16,074 nt of DNA from Oscillospiraceae bacterium (GCA_014858325.1 RKCM01000191.1:1-16074), one strand, 5' to 3'; shown: positions 6,641 to 13,636, numbered from the stretch's first letter. Notes: generated by a model not told the origin, from the sequence alone. Numbers and translations are program-made.

Positions 6641-7531
6641 TTATTCGTTTTTCTGCAGGGCGGCATCCAGCAGAGTCTGCACGGTGGAGCCGTCCACGGT
6701 GTAGAGGGAGTCGTCGCCTGCCACCTGCAGGTAATAGCCCGCCGTGCCCATGGCATAGCGCAGGGTCTTCTCCCCCTCCGCTGTCGTCACCCGGGCTGTC
6801 ACAAGGGGATGGTCGAAGCCGTACTCCGCCGGGTCGGCATGGGTGATCTGCCCTGTGACATAGCTGCTGAGGGCGGCAAAGACGTCGTCTCCGCCCTCTG
6901 TTTCGTCCAAATCTGCCGTCCGCTGCACCGTCTCGCCGCTCTGCCCGGTGAGTTCTACTGCCTCGATGTCCGAGCGGGTGATGCCTGCCGGGCAGAATGC
7001 CCCGAACAGCCCGGCCTTGCTGGTCAGAAACGCCTGCAGCTTTGCCGACGCCACCGTGTACACTGCCTCGTCGCCCTCTTTTTGCAGATAGACATCCCCG
7101 GTGACGGGGTTCTCCGCCCCAAAGCGGAAGGTCTGGGGCTCGCCGCCCGCCGTCACGGTAACGACCGCCTGCGGGTCCGCAAGGCCATAATCCTCCCCCG
7201 CCTCGGCCGTCAGACGGCGTTTGGCGTTGAGATCGGCCAGCGCCGTCCGCATGGAGCTGCAGGCCGTTGCATCCAGATGATACGCGGGGTCTTCCGCCAG
7301 CGTCCAGCCGTCGGCATCCGCTTTCAGCGTCAGGGTCTCGCCGCCCGTTTCCAGAACGATCTCGCTCAAATCGTCCGCCGCAAAGCGGGAAAGCGAGATC
7401 GTCCCCTCGGCGGCAACACGGACGGCTTCTTCGGCTTTCTGGTTTTGCCGCGTCAGCAGGGCCAGCGCCCCGCCCGCCAGCACAGCGAGCGCCAGCAGGA
7501 CCGACAGCGTGCCCTGTCTTGTCTTCCGCAT
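6641..7531 (-). CDS. DUF4340 domain protein of an ABC system
   Basis: The 296-residue protein has one N-terminal membrane helix (about 8-27) and an extracytoplasmic remainder rich in short beta-strand patterns. These include repeats of the type TVTAGGEPQTFRFGAENPVT, YGLADPQ and a second YGFDHPLVTARV unit. This two-fold repeat matches the DUF4340 family as I recall it, which commonly sits beside GldG-like proteins. No catalytic motif is visible. The ATG at 7531 has AAAGGAGG six bases upstream; that site overlaps the stop of the gene before it, so it is the fourth and last gene of the operon. A strong terminator follows. Its function is unknown. A periplasm-side accessory role in the ABC complex is inference from context. 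Confidence 0.82.
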   Translation of the reverse strand: MRKTRQGTLSVLLALAVLAGGALALLTRQNQKAEEAVRVAAEGTISLSRFAADDLSEIVLETGGETLTLKADADGWTLAEDPAYHLDATACSSMRTALADLNAKRRLTAEAGEDYGLADPQAVVTVTAGGEPQTFRFGAENPVTGDVYLQKEGDEAVYTVASAKLQAFLTSKAGLFGAFCPAGITRSDIEAVELTGQSGETVQRTADLDETEGGDDVFAALSSYVTGQITHADPAEYGFDHPLVTARVTTAEGEKTLRYAMGTAGYYLQVAGDDSLYTVDGSTVQTLLDAALQKNE

Positions 7532-7543
7532 AGGCTGCCTCCT

Positions 7544-8986
7544 TTACTTGCGGCGGCGGAGCACCACCACCACGCCGCCCACGGCCAGCACCGCTGCCGG
7601 CAGCAGGATGACGAAGACGAGGCCCAGCCCCACCGAGGTGGAATTGGCCACCGTGATCGGCGCAGCGTCCAGCGCCTTCGATTCGATCAGGGCCGTGTTC
7701 TCCTGCCCGGCCAGAGTGGCGGCGCAAGCCTGCAGAAAGCTCACGTTGCCGGGCACCACCTGATAAATGCCCTCGTTGTCCATATTGTCGCAATTTACCC
7801 AGACCACTTCCGCCTCGGTGTCCTCCTTACGGGCGTAGGCCGCCAGTGTGAAAGGACCGTCGGGGTCGCCGTCCTCTTTTTCAAGGGTGGTCATCTCATA
7901 GCCTGCCGCCTTGCTGTAGGCAGAATCCGAGGTGGTGAGCAGCGCTTCCGAGATCACGTTCTCCGTCTCGGTCAGCGTGATGCCCTGCGCCATCTGCAGC
8001 AGCACCTTGCGGTTTTTGTCCACGCCGTCCAGGATGCCGCTCTCGGCAGCCGAGGCATAATCCGGCAGCAGATAGTAGGGCGGGTAGCTGTTGAGGACAT
8101 GGGAGGAATCTCCCTCCACCACCAGGCCCTCGGTGCGGCTGAGGCCAAACTCCGCCAGCAGCGCATCCAGATTGGGCGTTTTGTTGTAGCTGTCGGTGGT
8201 GACGAGCAGTTTGCCGCCCCGCTCCAGATAGCTGCGCAGCGCGCTCACCTCATCCAGCAGAGCCCCCGCCGAGGCAAGATCCTGAGCGGGAACGTTGATG
8301 ATGAGCAGAGCACAGTCGTCCGGGATGTCGCCGGAAAGCAGATCCAGCGCCGAGACGGCGAGGTTCTGGTTTTCCAGCGCCGCTTTCAGGGTATCGGTCA
8401 GAGCCTGCTCGCCATGGTTGGTGGTATAGTAGGCGCGGCGCTCTTCCCCGCTGGTCAGGCGGTAGAGGGCGGCGGTGAGCTTGCTCTCGCCGTCAAAGGT
8501 CACGCTGGACGAGCCGTTGAGGTAGTAGTTGGAGTAATCCTCGGTGTAGAGGTCAGAAGCATCCAGCACGATGCTCTTTTCCCCGCAGGTCAGAATCAGA
8601 CTGCCATTTGCGGAATTTTGCGCGCCATACTGGGCCGCAAACGTCGGGTAGAGGGCGGGGTCCTTCCCCTCCCAGCGGATGTGTGCGTTCTGGGCGGCGT
8701 AGTTGTTCAGCAGCTTTGTAATGAGGACGTCCTCATCGCCTGTCTCGGCCAGATAGTAGATGGTCACATCCGTGTCGATATTCTTCGCCACTGTCTTTGA
8801 GCTCTCGCTCAGGGTGAACAGCCCGGACTCCGAGAGGTCGAACTCGGTGTACCTGGTCGGGATGGCCCGCACCACCAGATTGACGAGGATGACCAGCACC
8901 AGCACGACGGCTGCCAACGCTGCCGCATACACGCCGCTGCGGAAAACGCGGCCCCCATCCTGCGGTTTTGGAAAACGGAATCTCAT
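7544..8986 (-). CDS. GldG-like ABC transporter auxiliary protein
   Basis: The 480-residue protein has a membrane helix near the N-terminus (about 18-42) and a second at the C-terminus (about 452-475, followed by RRRK). A large extracytoplasmic region lies between them. After the first helix comes the segment RYTEFDLSESGLFTLSESS, characteristic of GldG/ABC_transp_aux proteins (PF09822). A Rossmann-like part follows with YYTTNHGEQALTD and LRSYLERGGKLLVTTD. Length matches the family. The ATG at 8986 follows AGGAGGGG, 15 bases after the permease stop. In Bacteroidetes GldG works with GldA and GldF in gliding/secretion. Here, in a Firmicute-like genome, the exported substrate is unknown. Confidence 0.88.
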   Translation of the reverse strand: MRFRFPKPQDGGRVFRSGVYAAALAAVVLVLVILVNLVVRAIPTRYTEFDLSESGLFTLSESSKTVAKNIDTDVTIYYLAETGDEDVLITKLLNNYAAQNAHIRWEGKDPALYPTFAAQYGAQNSANGSLILTCGEKSIVLDASDLYTEDYSNYYLNGSSSVTFDGESKLTAALYRLTSGEERRAYYTTNHGEQALTDTLKAALENQNLAVSALDLLSGDIPDDCALLIINVPAQDLASAGALLDEVSALRSYLERGGKLLVTTDSYNKTPNLDALLAEFGLSRTEGLVVEGDSSHVLNSYPPYYLLPDYASAAESGILDGVDKNRKVLLQMAQGITLTETENVISEALLTTSDSAYSKAAGYEMTTLEKEDGDPDGPFTLAAYARKEDTEAEVVWVNCDNMDNEGIYQVVPGNVSFLQACAATLAGQENTALIESKALDAAPITVANSTSVGLGLVFVILLPAAVLAVGGVVVVLRRRK

Positions 8987-9001
8987 GCACGTCCCCTCCT
9001 C

Positions 9002-9874
9002 TCAATTCCAGCGGCGCTTCTCGATACACTGCGCCGTAAAGAACAGAAACAGGCCCATCACCGAGAGATAATACACCAGCGTCGGGATGGAAAAGTTGTT
9101 GTTGACGAACTCCTCAAAGGGAGTAAAAAGGCACAGCGCCCCCAATACGGCGCTGAAGGCCTCGGTGAGCCATGCGCTTCGGAGCAGGAACAGCCCGCTC
9201 AGCCCCATGCAGAGGGCCGCAAGCAGCAGACACCCAAAGACAAAGCTCCGGGTGCGCAGGCCCGCGATGAGGGAGGCTGCCACCGCCAGCCCGGTGAAGA
9301 CCGCCAGCGCCACGGCGCTGCCTGCGTTGAACATCCTGCGCAGGCTGGGCATGAGGTAGGCCAGAAAGAGGGCTGCAAAGCCCATGACGGCTGCAATGAT
9401 CTGGTTTTCGGTCAGGCCGGAGAGAAATTCACCCACCGCAATGGCCGCACAGCCCATCAAAAAGTAGCACAGCAGGCCCGCCAGATTGGCCACAGTCACG
9501 GCTGCCGTGCCGCCCAGCGCCCAGAGGATCAAGATCATCACGATGTCCAAAAGGCAGGGCAGCGCAAACACCGCGCACATGGCGAAGAATTTGCCCAGCA
9601 CGATGCCCCCCACCGAGACAGGGCTGGTCAGCAGCAGCTGGTCGGTGCGGGTGCGGCGCTCTTCGGCCAGCGAGCGCATGGTGAGCACCGGGACATAGAG
9701 CAGCAGGATAAAAAGGGTGCGGTAAAGGGTGTAGTAGCTGAAATCCGTCAGCCCGTAGCCCAGGTTCAGGGCCAGAAAATACAGGCCCGTAGCCGCCATC
9801 AGAAAGGCGGTGAGCACATAGCCCATCATGCCGTGGAAATAGCCCCGCAGCTCCCGCTTGAAAATGGCTTTCAT
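9002..9874 (-). CDS. ABC-2 type permease, GldF-like
   Basis: The 290-residue integral membrane protein has about six helices and a cytoplasmic start MKAIFKRELRGYF. That start and the later RSLAEERRTRTDQLLLTSPVS segment are typical of ABC-2 permeases (NosY/GldF type), in which the loop couples to the ATPase. The ATG at 9874 overlaps the ATPase stop by four bases (ATGA), with GAGGAGGAG just upstream inside the preceding gene, so translation is coupled. It should form the membrane channel with the ATPase at 9871-10611. The transported substrate cannot be read from the sequence. Confidence 0.9.
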   Translation of the reverse strand: MKAIFKRELRGYFHGMMGYVLTAFLMAATGLYFLALNLGYGLTDFSYYTLYRTLFILLLYVPVLTMRSLAEERRTRTDQLLLTSPVSVGGIVLGKFFAMCAVFALPCLLDIVMILILWALGGTAAVTVANLAGLLCYFLMGCAAIAVGEFLSGLTENQIIAAVMGFAALFLAYLMPSLRRMFNAGSAVALAVFTGLAVAASLIAGLRTRSFVFGCLLLAALCMGLSGLFLLRSAWLTEAFSAVLGALCLFTPFEEFVNNNFSIPTLVYYLSVMGLFLFFTAQCIEKRRWN

Positions 9875-10611
9875 CCGTTCTCCTCCTCTTCTGCTTCTTC
9901 GCGCTCTGTCCCGGTCAGGGACAGGAAGACGTCTTCCAGGCTGCGGCCATCCGCCGTCAGCTCCTGCAGGCTGCCCGCTGCCACCAGCTTGCCCCCGGAA
10001 AGGATGAGCACCTGCTGACAGACGGCCTGCACCTCGCTCAGGATGTGGCTGGACAGGATGACCGTGTGGGACTGCCCCAGCTCCCGGATGAGCTTCCGCA
10101 TCTCGATGACCTGCGCCGGGTCGAGCCCCACCGTCGGCTCATCCAGAATGATGCACCGGGGGCTGCCCAGCAGCGCCTGCGCGATGCCCACCCGCTGCTT
10201 ATAGCCCTTGGACAGGCTGCGGATGAGCCGGGGCAGCACGTTTTCCAGCCCGGTACGCTTCGCGGCACGCTGCACCTGCTGCCTGCGGTCCGCCTTCTTC
10301 ACGCCTTTCAGCTCAGCGGCAAAATCCAGATACTCCCCCACCGTCATCTCCGGGTAAAGGGGCGGCTGCTCGGGCAGGTAGCCCACACAGGCCTTGGCGG
10401 CGTCGGCTTCCTCCGGCAGCGGATGCCCCGCCACCGTCACCTGCCCGCTCGTTGCGGCAAGGTACCCCGTAAGGATGTTCATGATGGTGGATTTGCCCGC
10501 ACCGTTGGGCCCCAGCAGGCCGTAGATCCGGCCATCTTCTACCGTGAACGAGAGATCGTCCACCGCCAGATGCCTGCCGTATTGCTTGGTAAGATGAGAG
10601 ACTTCGATCAC
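9871..10611 (-). CDS. ABC transporter ATPase, GldA-like
   Basis: This is the ATP-hydrolysing subunit of the four-gene system, 246 residues from a GTG start at 10611. I prefer this start because AAAGGAG lies 8 bases before it and the protein then begins MIEVSHLTKQYG, as ABC ATPases usually do. The frame is open to an ATG at 10680, but that extension has no ribosome binding site. Motifs are Walker A GPNGAGKST at 34-42, Q-loop Gln82, signature LSKGYKQR at 133-140 and Walker B CIILDEP at 153-159. It is the first gene of the operon and is closest to the CcmA/GldA/NosF ABC-2 group. The C-terminus is acidic and glutamate-rich. No convincing promoter was found in the 145 bp upstream; a TAAAAT near 10660-10665 is the only -10-like candidate. 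Confidence 0.92.
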   Translation of the reverse strand: MIEVSHLTKQYGRHLAVDDLSFTVEDGRIYGLLGPNGAGKSTIMNILTGYLAATSGQVTVAGHPLPEEADAAKACVGYLPEQPPLYPEMTVGEYLDFAAELKGVKKADRRQQVQRAAKRTGLENVLPRLIRSLSKGYKQRVGIAQALLGSPRCIILDEPTVGLDPAQVIEMRKLIRELGQSHTVILSSHILSEVQAVCQQVLILSGGKLVAAGSLQELTADGRSLEDVFLSLTGTEREEAEEEENG

Positions 10612-10757
10612 AGAAAACGCTCCTTTGGTTTGGATTTTGGCCGCAGCCCCGGTTTGAGATGGGTTTATTTTAGTCTGCAAATGTGTTCAAAATAAGGCAA
10701 AGACGTGTAAACTCCGCAAAGCGCGCAAAAGCGGCCCCATTCGACGCTCTGCCAAAC

Positions 10758-10791
10758 AAAAAAGCACCGCCTCCCGCAGGAAGCGATGCTT
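10758..10791 (-). terminator. Terminator of rpmE
   Basis: A 13-bp stem (minus strand 10779-10791 with 10762-10774, three G-U pairs) has a 4-nt loop and is followed by a run of T. It sits 15 nt after the rpmE stop codon. Confidence 0.9.
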
Positions 10792-10806
10792 TGAAAAGAC
10801 CTGTAA

Positions 10807-11007
10807 TTACTTACGGCCGAAGCGCTTGTTGAAGCGCTCAACACGTCCGCCGGTGTCAACCAGCTTCTGCTTACCAGTGTAGAAGGGGTGGCACTTGGAG
10901 CAAACTTCGACGTGGATCTCGGGCTTGGTGGAACGAGTCTTGATGACGTTGCCGCAAGCGCAGGTGATGGTGCAGTCAACGTAGTTCGGATGGATACCCT
11001 GTTTCAT
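10807..11007 (-). CDS. rpmE: Ribosomal protein bL31 (zinc-binding form)
   Basis: This is a protein of the large ribosomal subunit, 66 residues, starting MKQGIHPNYVDCTITCACGN. Cys16, Cys18, Cys36 and Cys39 form the zinc site, so this is the zinc-containing form rather than the cysteine-free paralogue used under zinc starvation. KCHPFYTGKQKLVDTGGRVE is the family's central signature. The frame is open 24 codons further upstream, but the ATG at 11007 has GAGGTGA at the right distance and gives the normal length. It is monocistronic by the look of it, with its own strong promoter at 11124-11151 and a terminator at 10758-10791, downstream of spo0A without a terminator between. Confidence 0.97.
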   Translation of the reverse strand: MKQGIHPNYVDCTITCACGNVIKTRSTKPEIHVEVCSKCHPFYTGKQKLVDTGGRVERFNKRFGRK

Positions 11008-11117
11008 TCTTTTCACCTCAATTCTGGTTCTGACTTCTTGGGGCCATATTAAAATGTATGTGCCCATCACAACCTTCAATATCGGCTACCCCGTCGAGCG
11101 GCCTTGGAAACGATTGC
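11008..11117 (-). promoter_or_regulatory. Long leader of rpmE, possible regulatory fold
   Basis: The predicted transcript has about 110 nt before the rpmE start, long for a ribosomal protein gene of 66 codons. It can form CAAU-CG/CG-AU-AUUG with GGC/GCC inside and a separate UGGG/CCCA helix closer to the start codon. L31 autoregulatory leaders are known in several phyla, but I cannot match this to one. Confidence 0.3.
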
Positions 11118-11123
11118 CTTAAT

Positions 11124-11151
11124 ATTATAGCACAGTTTCTTGAAAATGCAA
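11124..11151 (-). promoter_or_regulatory. Promoter of rpmE
   Basis: A perfect -10 TATAAT (11124-11129) is preceded by TGC (extended -10). A -35-like TTGCAT (11146-11151) lies 16 nt upstream. Predicted start is near 11117. It lies 34 bp downstream of the spo0A stop codon. Confidence 0.83.
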
Positions 11152-11184
11152 GAGGGAAATTCATTCTTTTTTGCTTTTTTCTGT

Positions 11185-11943
11185 TCACACCGCCCTCTGC
11201 CGCTTATCCAGCCGCATCTTATCGGCAATCATCGCGATAAACTCCGAGTTAGTGGGCTTGCCGCGCAGGTTGTGGATGGTATAGCCGAAATAGCTGTTGA
11301 GGGTATCCACATCGCCCCGGTCCCATGCCACCTCGATGGCGTGGCGGATGGCCCGCTCCACCCGGCTGGCGGTGGTTGCGTTTTTCTTGGCAATCTCCGG
11401 GTACAGGCGCTTGGTGACGGCGTTGATGTACTCCGGCTCGTTCATGGTGAGCAGGATGGCATCCCGCAAAAACTGGTAGCCCTTGATGTGGGCGGGCACA
11501 CCGATCTGGTGCAGGATCTCCGTCACGGTGAGCTCATCGCTATCCACGCTGGTGTGGAGGATGCGCTTCTCCTGCCCGGCTGCCACTTTCAGCACCCGGT
11601 TGGCCAGAACGCCCTCGTCGAAAGGCTTGACAAAATAGTAAGCAAAGCCCTCGTCCAGAAGCTCCTGCACCATTTCCTCGCTCTGGAACGCACCCGTCAC
11701 GAAGAAGGAGGTGTGGCGCTCGCCTGCCGCGTTGTACTTTTGCTTGACGGCCAGCGCATCCAGCCCCGGCATAAAAGCGTCCAGCAGCACCACCTGCGGG
11801 CGGACGGCAAGCATTTTCTGCAGGACCTTGGTGCCGTCTTTTTCAACGACCGTCACCTCCACGCCCTTCTGCTCCAGCGCCTCACGGCAGGCCGCCGTGA
11901 TCTTCTCATCGGTATCCGACATCAAAAATTTCACTTTATCCAT
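11185..11943 (-). CDS. spo0A: Sporulation response regulator Spo0A
   Basis: This is the master transcription factor for entry into sporulation, a cytoplasmic receiver-DNA-binding protein of 252 residues (Bacillus subtilis 267). The receiver spans about 1-125, with phospho-acceptor Asp55 in LLDAFMP, Thr83 and Lys106 in VKPFD. The C-terminal Spo0A domain is highly conserved: IGVPAHIKGYQFLRDAI, the recognition region TTASRVERAIRHAIEVAW (190-207) and KPTNSEFIAMIADKMRL. The N-terminal acidic pocket reads MSDTDEK (Asp10, then Thr11 and Asp12) where B. subtilis has two consecutive Asp, so metal binding may differ. The ATG at 11943 follows GGAGG at 8 bases. It lies directly downstream of spoIVB, as in Bacillus, with its own promoter at 11997-12025. 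Confidence 0.96.
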   Translation of the reverse strand: MDKVKFLMSDTDEKITAACREALEQKGVEVTVVEKDGTKVLQKMLAVRPQVVLLDAFMPGLDALAVKQKYNAAGERHTSFFVTGAFQSEEMVQELLDEGFAYYFVKPFDEGVLANRVLKVAAGQEKRILHTSVDSDELTVTEILHQIGVPAHIKGYQFLRDAILLTMNEPEYINAVTKRLYPEIAKKNATTASRVERAIRHAIEVAWDRGDVDTLNSYFGYTIHNLRGKPTNSEFIAMIADKMRLDKRQRAV

Positions 11944-11996
11944 CGTCTATTCCTCCAAAGTATGCAGTAATCGGTGCAGTTCCCTTAACGCTTCCG

Positions 11997-12025
11997 ATTT
12001 TACCATATTTTCCCACATCTTTCAA
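11997..12025 (-). promoter_or_regulatory. Promoter of spo0A
   Basis: A -35 TTGAAA (12020-12025), a 17-nt spacer and a -10 TAAAAT (11997-12002) preceded by TGG form a sigma-A-like promoter. Predicted leader is about 47 nt. Its spacer ends GGGAAAATATGG, related to the guaB and tRNA-Leu promoters. No sigma-H-type element was recognised. Confidence 0.72.
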
Positions 12026-12046
12026 TGGCTAGTTTTGCCATATTTT
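11998..12046. repeat. Direct repeat across the spo0A promoter
   Basis: Two 14-bp copies differing at one base, TTTTACCATATTTT (11998-12011) and TTTTGCCATATTTT (12033-12046), lie 35 bp apart on the plus strand. The first covers the -10 region and the second lies just upstream of the -35. This could be a paired operator, or a duplicated -10-like element. Confidence 0.5.
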
Positions 12047-12094
12047 GGAAAGTATTGTCGCATTGGCTTTGTAGGAGCTTCTGGAAGAATAAAA

Positions 12095-13321
12095 TCACCC
12101 GCCGGCCACCCGTTTTGCCTGCTCCAGCATGGTCTGGGCAAAGATGGCATAGCCCCGGGTGGGGTCGTTGACCAGCACATGGGTCACGGCCCCCACCAGC
12201 CGCCCGTTCTGGACGATGGGGCTGCCGCTCATCCCCTGCACGATGCCGCCGGTCTGGGCCAGCAGCGCGCGGTCCGTCACCCGCAGCACCATATTGCGGC
12301 GCGGGTCGGCGTCGCTGATCTTTTCGATCTGCACCGTGTAGGCCCGGGGCGTTTCGCCTTCGGTGGTCGTCCAAAGCTGGGCGGGGCCCGTCTCCACCTC
12401 CTGCGCAAAGGCCACCTCCATCTTCTGGCCTGCAAAGTGGGTGCGGGTGGTGCCATACACACCGTTTTCGCTGTTGAGCCGGATGGTGCCGATCGCGTGG
12501 GCGCTGAGGAAATTTCCCTTCAGCTCCCCGGGGCTGCCCGCCGTGCCCGCACTGTACCCGGTGATCTGGCAGGGCACGATCTCGCCGCTTCGCAGTGCGA
12601 TGCTCTCGCCGGTGTCGCTGTCGCTGATGGGGTGGCCCAGCCCCGCAAAGACACCCCGCTCTTCGTCCGCAAAGGTCAGGGTACCCACGCCCGCCGAGGA
12701 ATCCCGCACCCACATCCCGGCCCGCCACTGGCCCGCTGCCGCGTCCCAAACGGGGGTCAGGCGGGTCTGGAGCTGCTCCCCGTTTCGGACATACACCACC
12801 TCCACCGGCTCCCCGGCTGCGGCGTCCAGCGCTTCTTTCATGGCGTCGTTGTTCTCGGTGGGCGTCGTACCGATGCAGATCACCCGGTCGCCCAGCCGCA
12901 GACCGGCTGCTTTGGCAGGATTGGCCGTGCCGCCGCTGGCCTTGCCGATATCCGAAAACCCCACCACCAGCGCTCCTTCGGAGAACATCTTCACGCCAAA
13001 GGGGGTGCCGCAGACCGTTACGCTGGGCCGCTGGGTTACCACGGCCCGGATGGTCTTGACCGGGAGCCACCCGCCCAGCGCGAGGGTAGTCTGGTAGCTG
13101 CCGACGGCCCGGGTGCTAGCAACGTTCCGGCTTCCCCGCGCCCCCAGCGGCCGGACATACGCAAAGCGAGGCAGGGCCAGCGCCTGGCCGGGCTCCAGAT
13201 AGACGCAGCCGGGCAGCGCGCTGTACAGCCAGCCCAGCGCCCCCACCAAAAGCACCAGCAGATACGCCGCCGCCAGCTTCTCCCTCCTGCGCCGCGCCTG
13301 CCTGCGTTTTCGCTTTTCCAC
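12095..13321 (-). CDS. spoIVB: SpoIVB signalling serine peptidase
   Basis: In Bacillus this protease is made in the forespore, crosses its membrane and cleaves SpoIVFA to trigger sigma-K activation. The 408-residue protein has a basic N-terminus and a membrane helix (about residues 17-37). A PDZ domain follows at about 105-185, and then the S55 peptidase domain. His230 (GLGHPISD) and Ser365 (QGMSGSPIVQNG) are in the positions of the Bacillus catalytic pair, so it appears active. I choose the GTG at 13321 because GGGAGG lies 7 bases upstream. The in-frame ATG at 13342 has no ribosome binding site and lies at the predicted transcription start. A sigma-G-like promoter is at 13350-13379. It is followed by spo0A, the order known from endospore formers. 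Confidence 0.94.
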   Translation of the reverse strand: MEKRKRRQARRRREKLAAAYLLVLLVGALGWLYSALPGCVYLEPGQALALPRFAYVRPLGARGSRNVASTRAVGSYQTTLALGGWLPVKTIRAVVTQRPSVTVCGTPFGVKMFSEGALVVGFSDIGKASGGTANPAKAAGLRLGDRVICIGTTPTENNDAMKEALDAAAGEPVEVVYVRNGEQLQTRLTPVWDAAAGQWRAGMWVRDSSAGVGTLTFADEERGVFAGLGHPISDSDTGESIALRSGEIVPCQITGYSAGTAGSPGELKGNFLSAHAIGTIRLNSENGVYGTTRTHFAGQKMEVAFAQEVETGPAQLWTTTEGETPRAYTVQIEKISDADPRRNMVLRVTDRALLAQTGGIVQGMSGSPIVQNGRLVGAVTHVLVNDPTRGYAIFAQTMLEQAKRVAGG

Positions 13322-13349
13322 ATCCCGGCCTCCCTTCCGCATTTGGAGG

Positions 13350-13379
13350 TAGTATGTGCAAAAAATTCAGGATTTATCA
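13350..13379 (-). promoter_or_regulatory. Sigma-G-like promoter before spoIVB
   Basis: CATACTA (13350-13356) matches the forespore sigma-G -10 consensus CATWHTA. TGATA (13375-13379) stands 18 nt upstream as a partial -35 match (3 of 5). No sigma-A promoter is seen there. Predicted start falls near 13343. The element overlaps the T-tract of the tRNA terminator. Confidence 0.4.
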
Positions 13380-13418
13380 AAAAAGAAAAGCAGCCCCAAG
13401 CCGAAGCTCAGGACTGCT
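13379..13418 (-). terminator. Terminator of the tRNA-Leu transcript
   Basis: A 13-bp stem (minus strand 13406-13418 with 13389-13401, several G-U pairs) closed by a UUCG tetraloop is followed by TTTTCTTTTTT. It begins 13 nt after the tRNA-Leu(UAG) 3' end. Confidence 0.92.
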
Positions 13419-13430
13419 CATTCTCAGTTA

Positions 13431-13510
13431 TGCGGGAGAAGGGGGTCGAACCCTCACTCACTGGGAACTGGTGCCTAAAACCAGCGCGTCTGCCATTCCG
13501 CCACTCCCGC
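13431..13510 (-). tRNA. tRNA-Leu(UAG)
   Basis: The cloverleaf has acceptor stem GCGGGAG/CTCCCGC, a D-arm with GGCGGAATGGCAGACGC typical of leucine tRNAs, and anticodon stem CTGGT/ACCAG with loop TTTAGGC (anticodon UAG). There is a long variable arm of about 12 nt and a T-arm loop TTCGACC. It is class II. CCA is not encoded. It reads CUA/CUG-type leucine codons. It lies downstream of tRNA-Leu(GAG), separated by a terminator-like hairpin. Confidence 0.97.
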
Positions 13511-13521
13511 GGGGCCCTACG

Positions 13522-13551
13522 AAAAAGACCAACTACAAATGTAGTTGGTCT
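13522..13551 (-). terminator. Terminator-like hairpin between the two tRNA-Leu genes
   Basis: The perfect 11-bp stem AGACCAACTAC/GTAGTTGGTCT with loop ATTT is followed by further T (13522-13525). It starts one base after the CCA end of tRNA-Leu(GAG). Only 11 bp remain before tRNA-Leu(UAG), too few for a second promoter, so it must be leaky or serve in processing. Confidence 0.8.
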
Positions 13552-13552
13552 C

Positions 13553-13636
13553 TGGTGCGAGGGAGGGGATTTGAACCCCCAAGGATAAACCACACGCACC
13601 TCAAACGTGCGCGTCTGCCAGTTCCGCCACCCTCGC
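13553..13636 (-). tRNA. tRNA-Leu(GAG)
   Basis: Acceptor stem GCGAGGG/CCCTCGC with encoded CCA (13553-13555), anticodon stem CACGT/GCGTG and loop TTGAGGT give anticodon GAG, reading CUC/CUU leucine codons. It has the long class II variable arm and T-loop TTCAAAT. It is the first gene of the tandem pair, with a promoter at 13698-13726. Confidence 0.97.

Noticed and set aside
6491..8800. Long plus-strand open frame of about 769 codons
   Set aside because: It is antisense to the DUF4340 and GldG-like genes and crosses the pot promoter and a terminator; the composition is that of a shadow frame.
10612..10756. Promoter for the Gld-like ABC operon
   Set aside because: Several -35-like and -10-like words occur (TTTACA, TTGAAC, TAAAAT) but no pair has acceptable spacing and match; not claimed.
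13322..13342. Upstream ATG start for spoIVB at 13342
   Set aside because: The sequence before it is an anti-Shine-Dalgarno ACCTCC, not a ribosome binding site, and it coincides with the predicted transcription start; the GTG at 13321 has a good site.
11711..13588. Plus-strand open frame of about 625 codons through spo0A, spoIVB and the tRNAs
   Set aside because: It reads antisense through two well-identified genes and the tRNA genes, so it cannot be a protein of its own.
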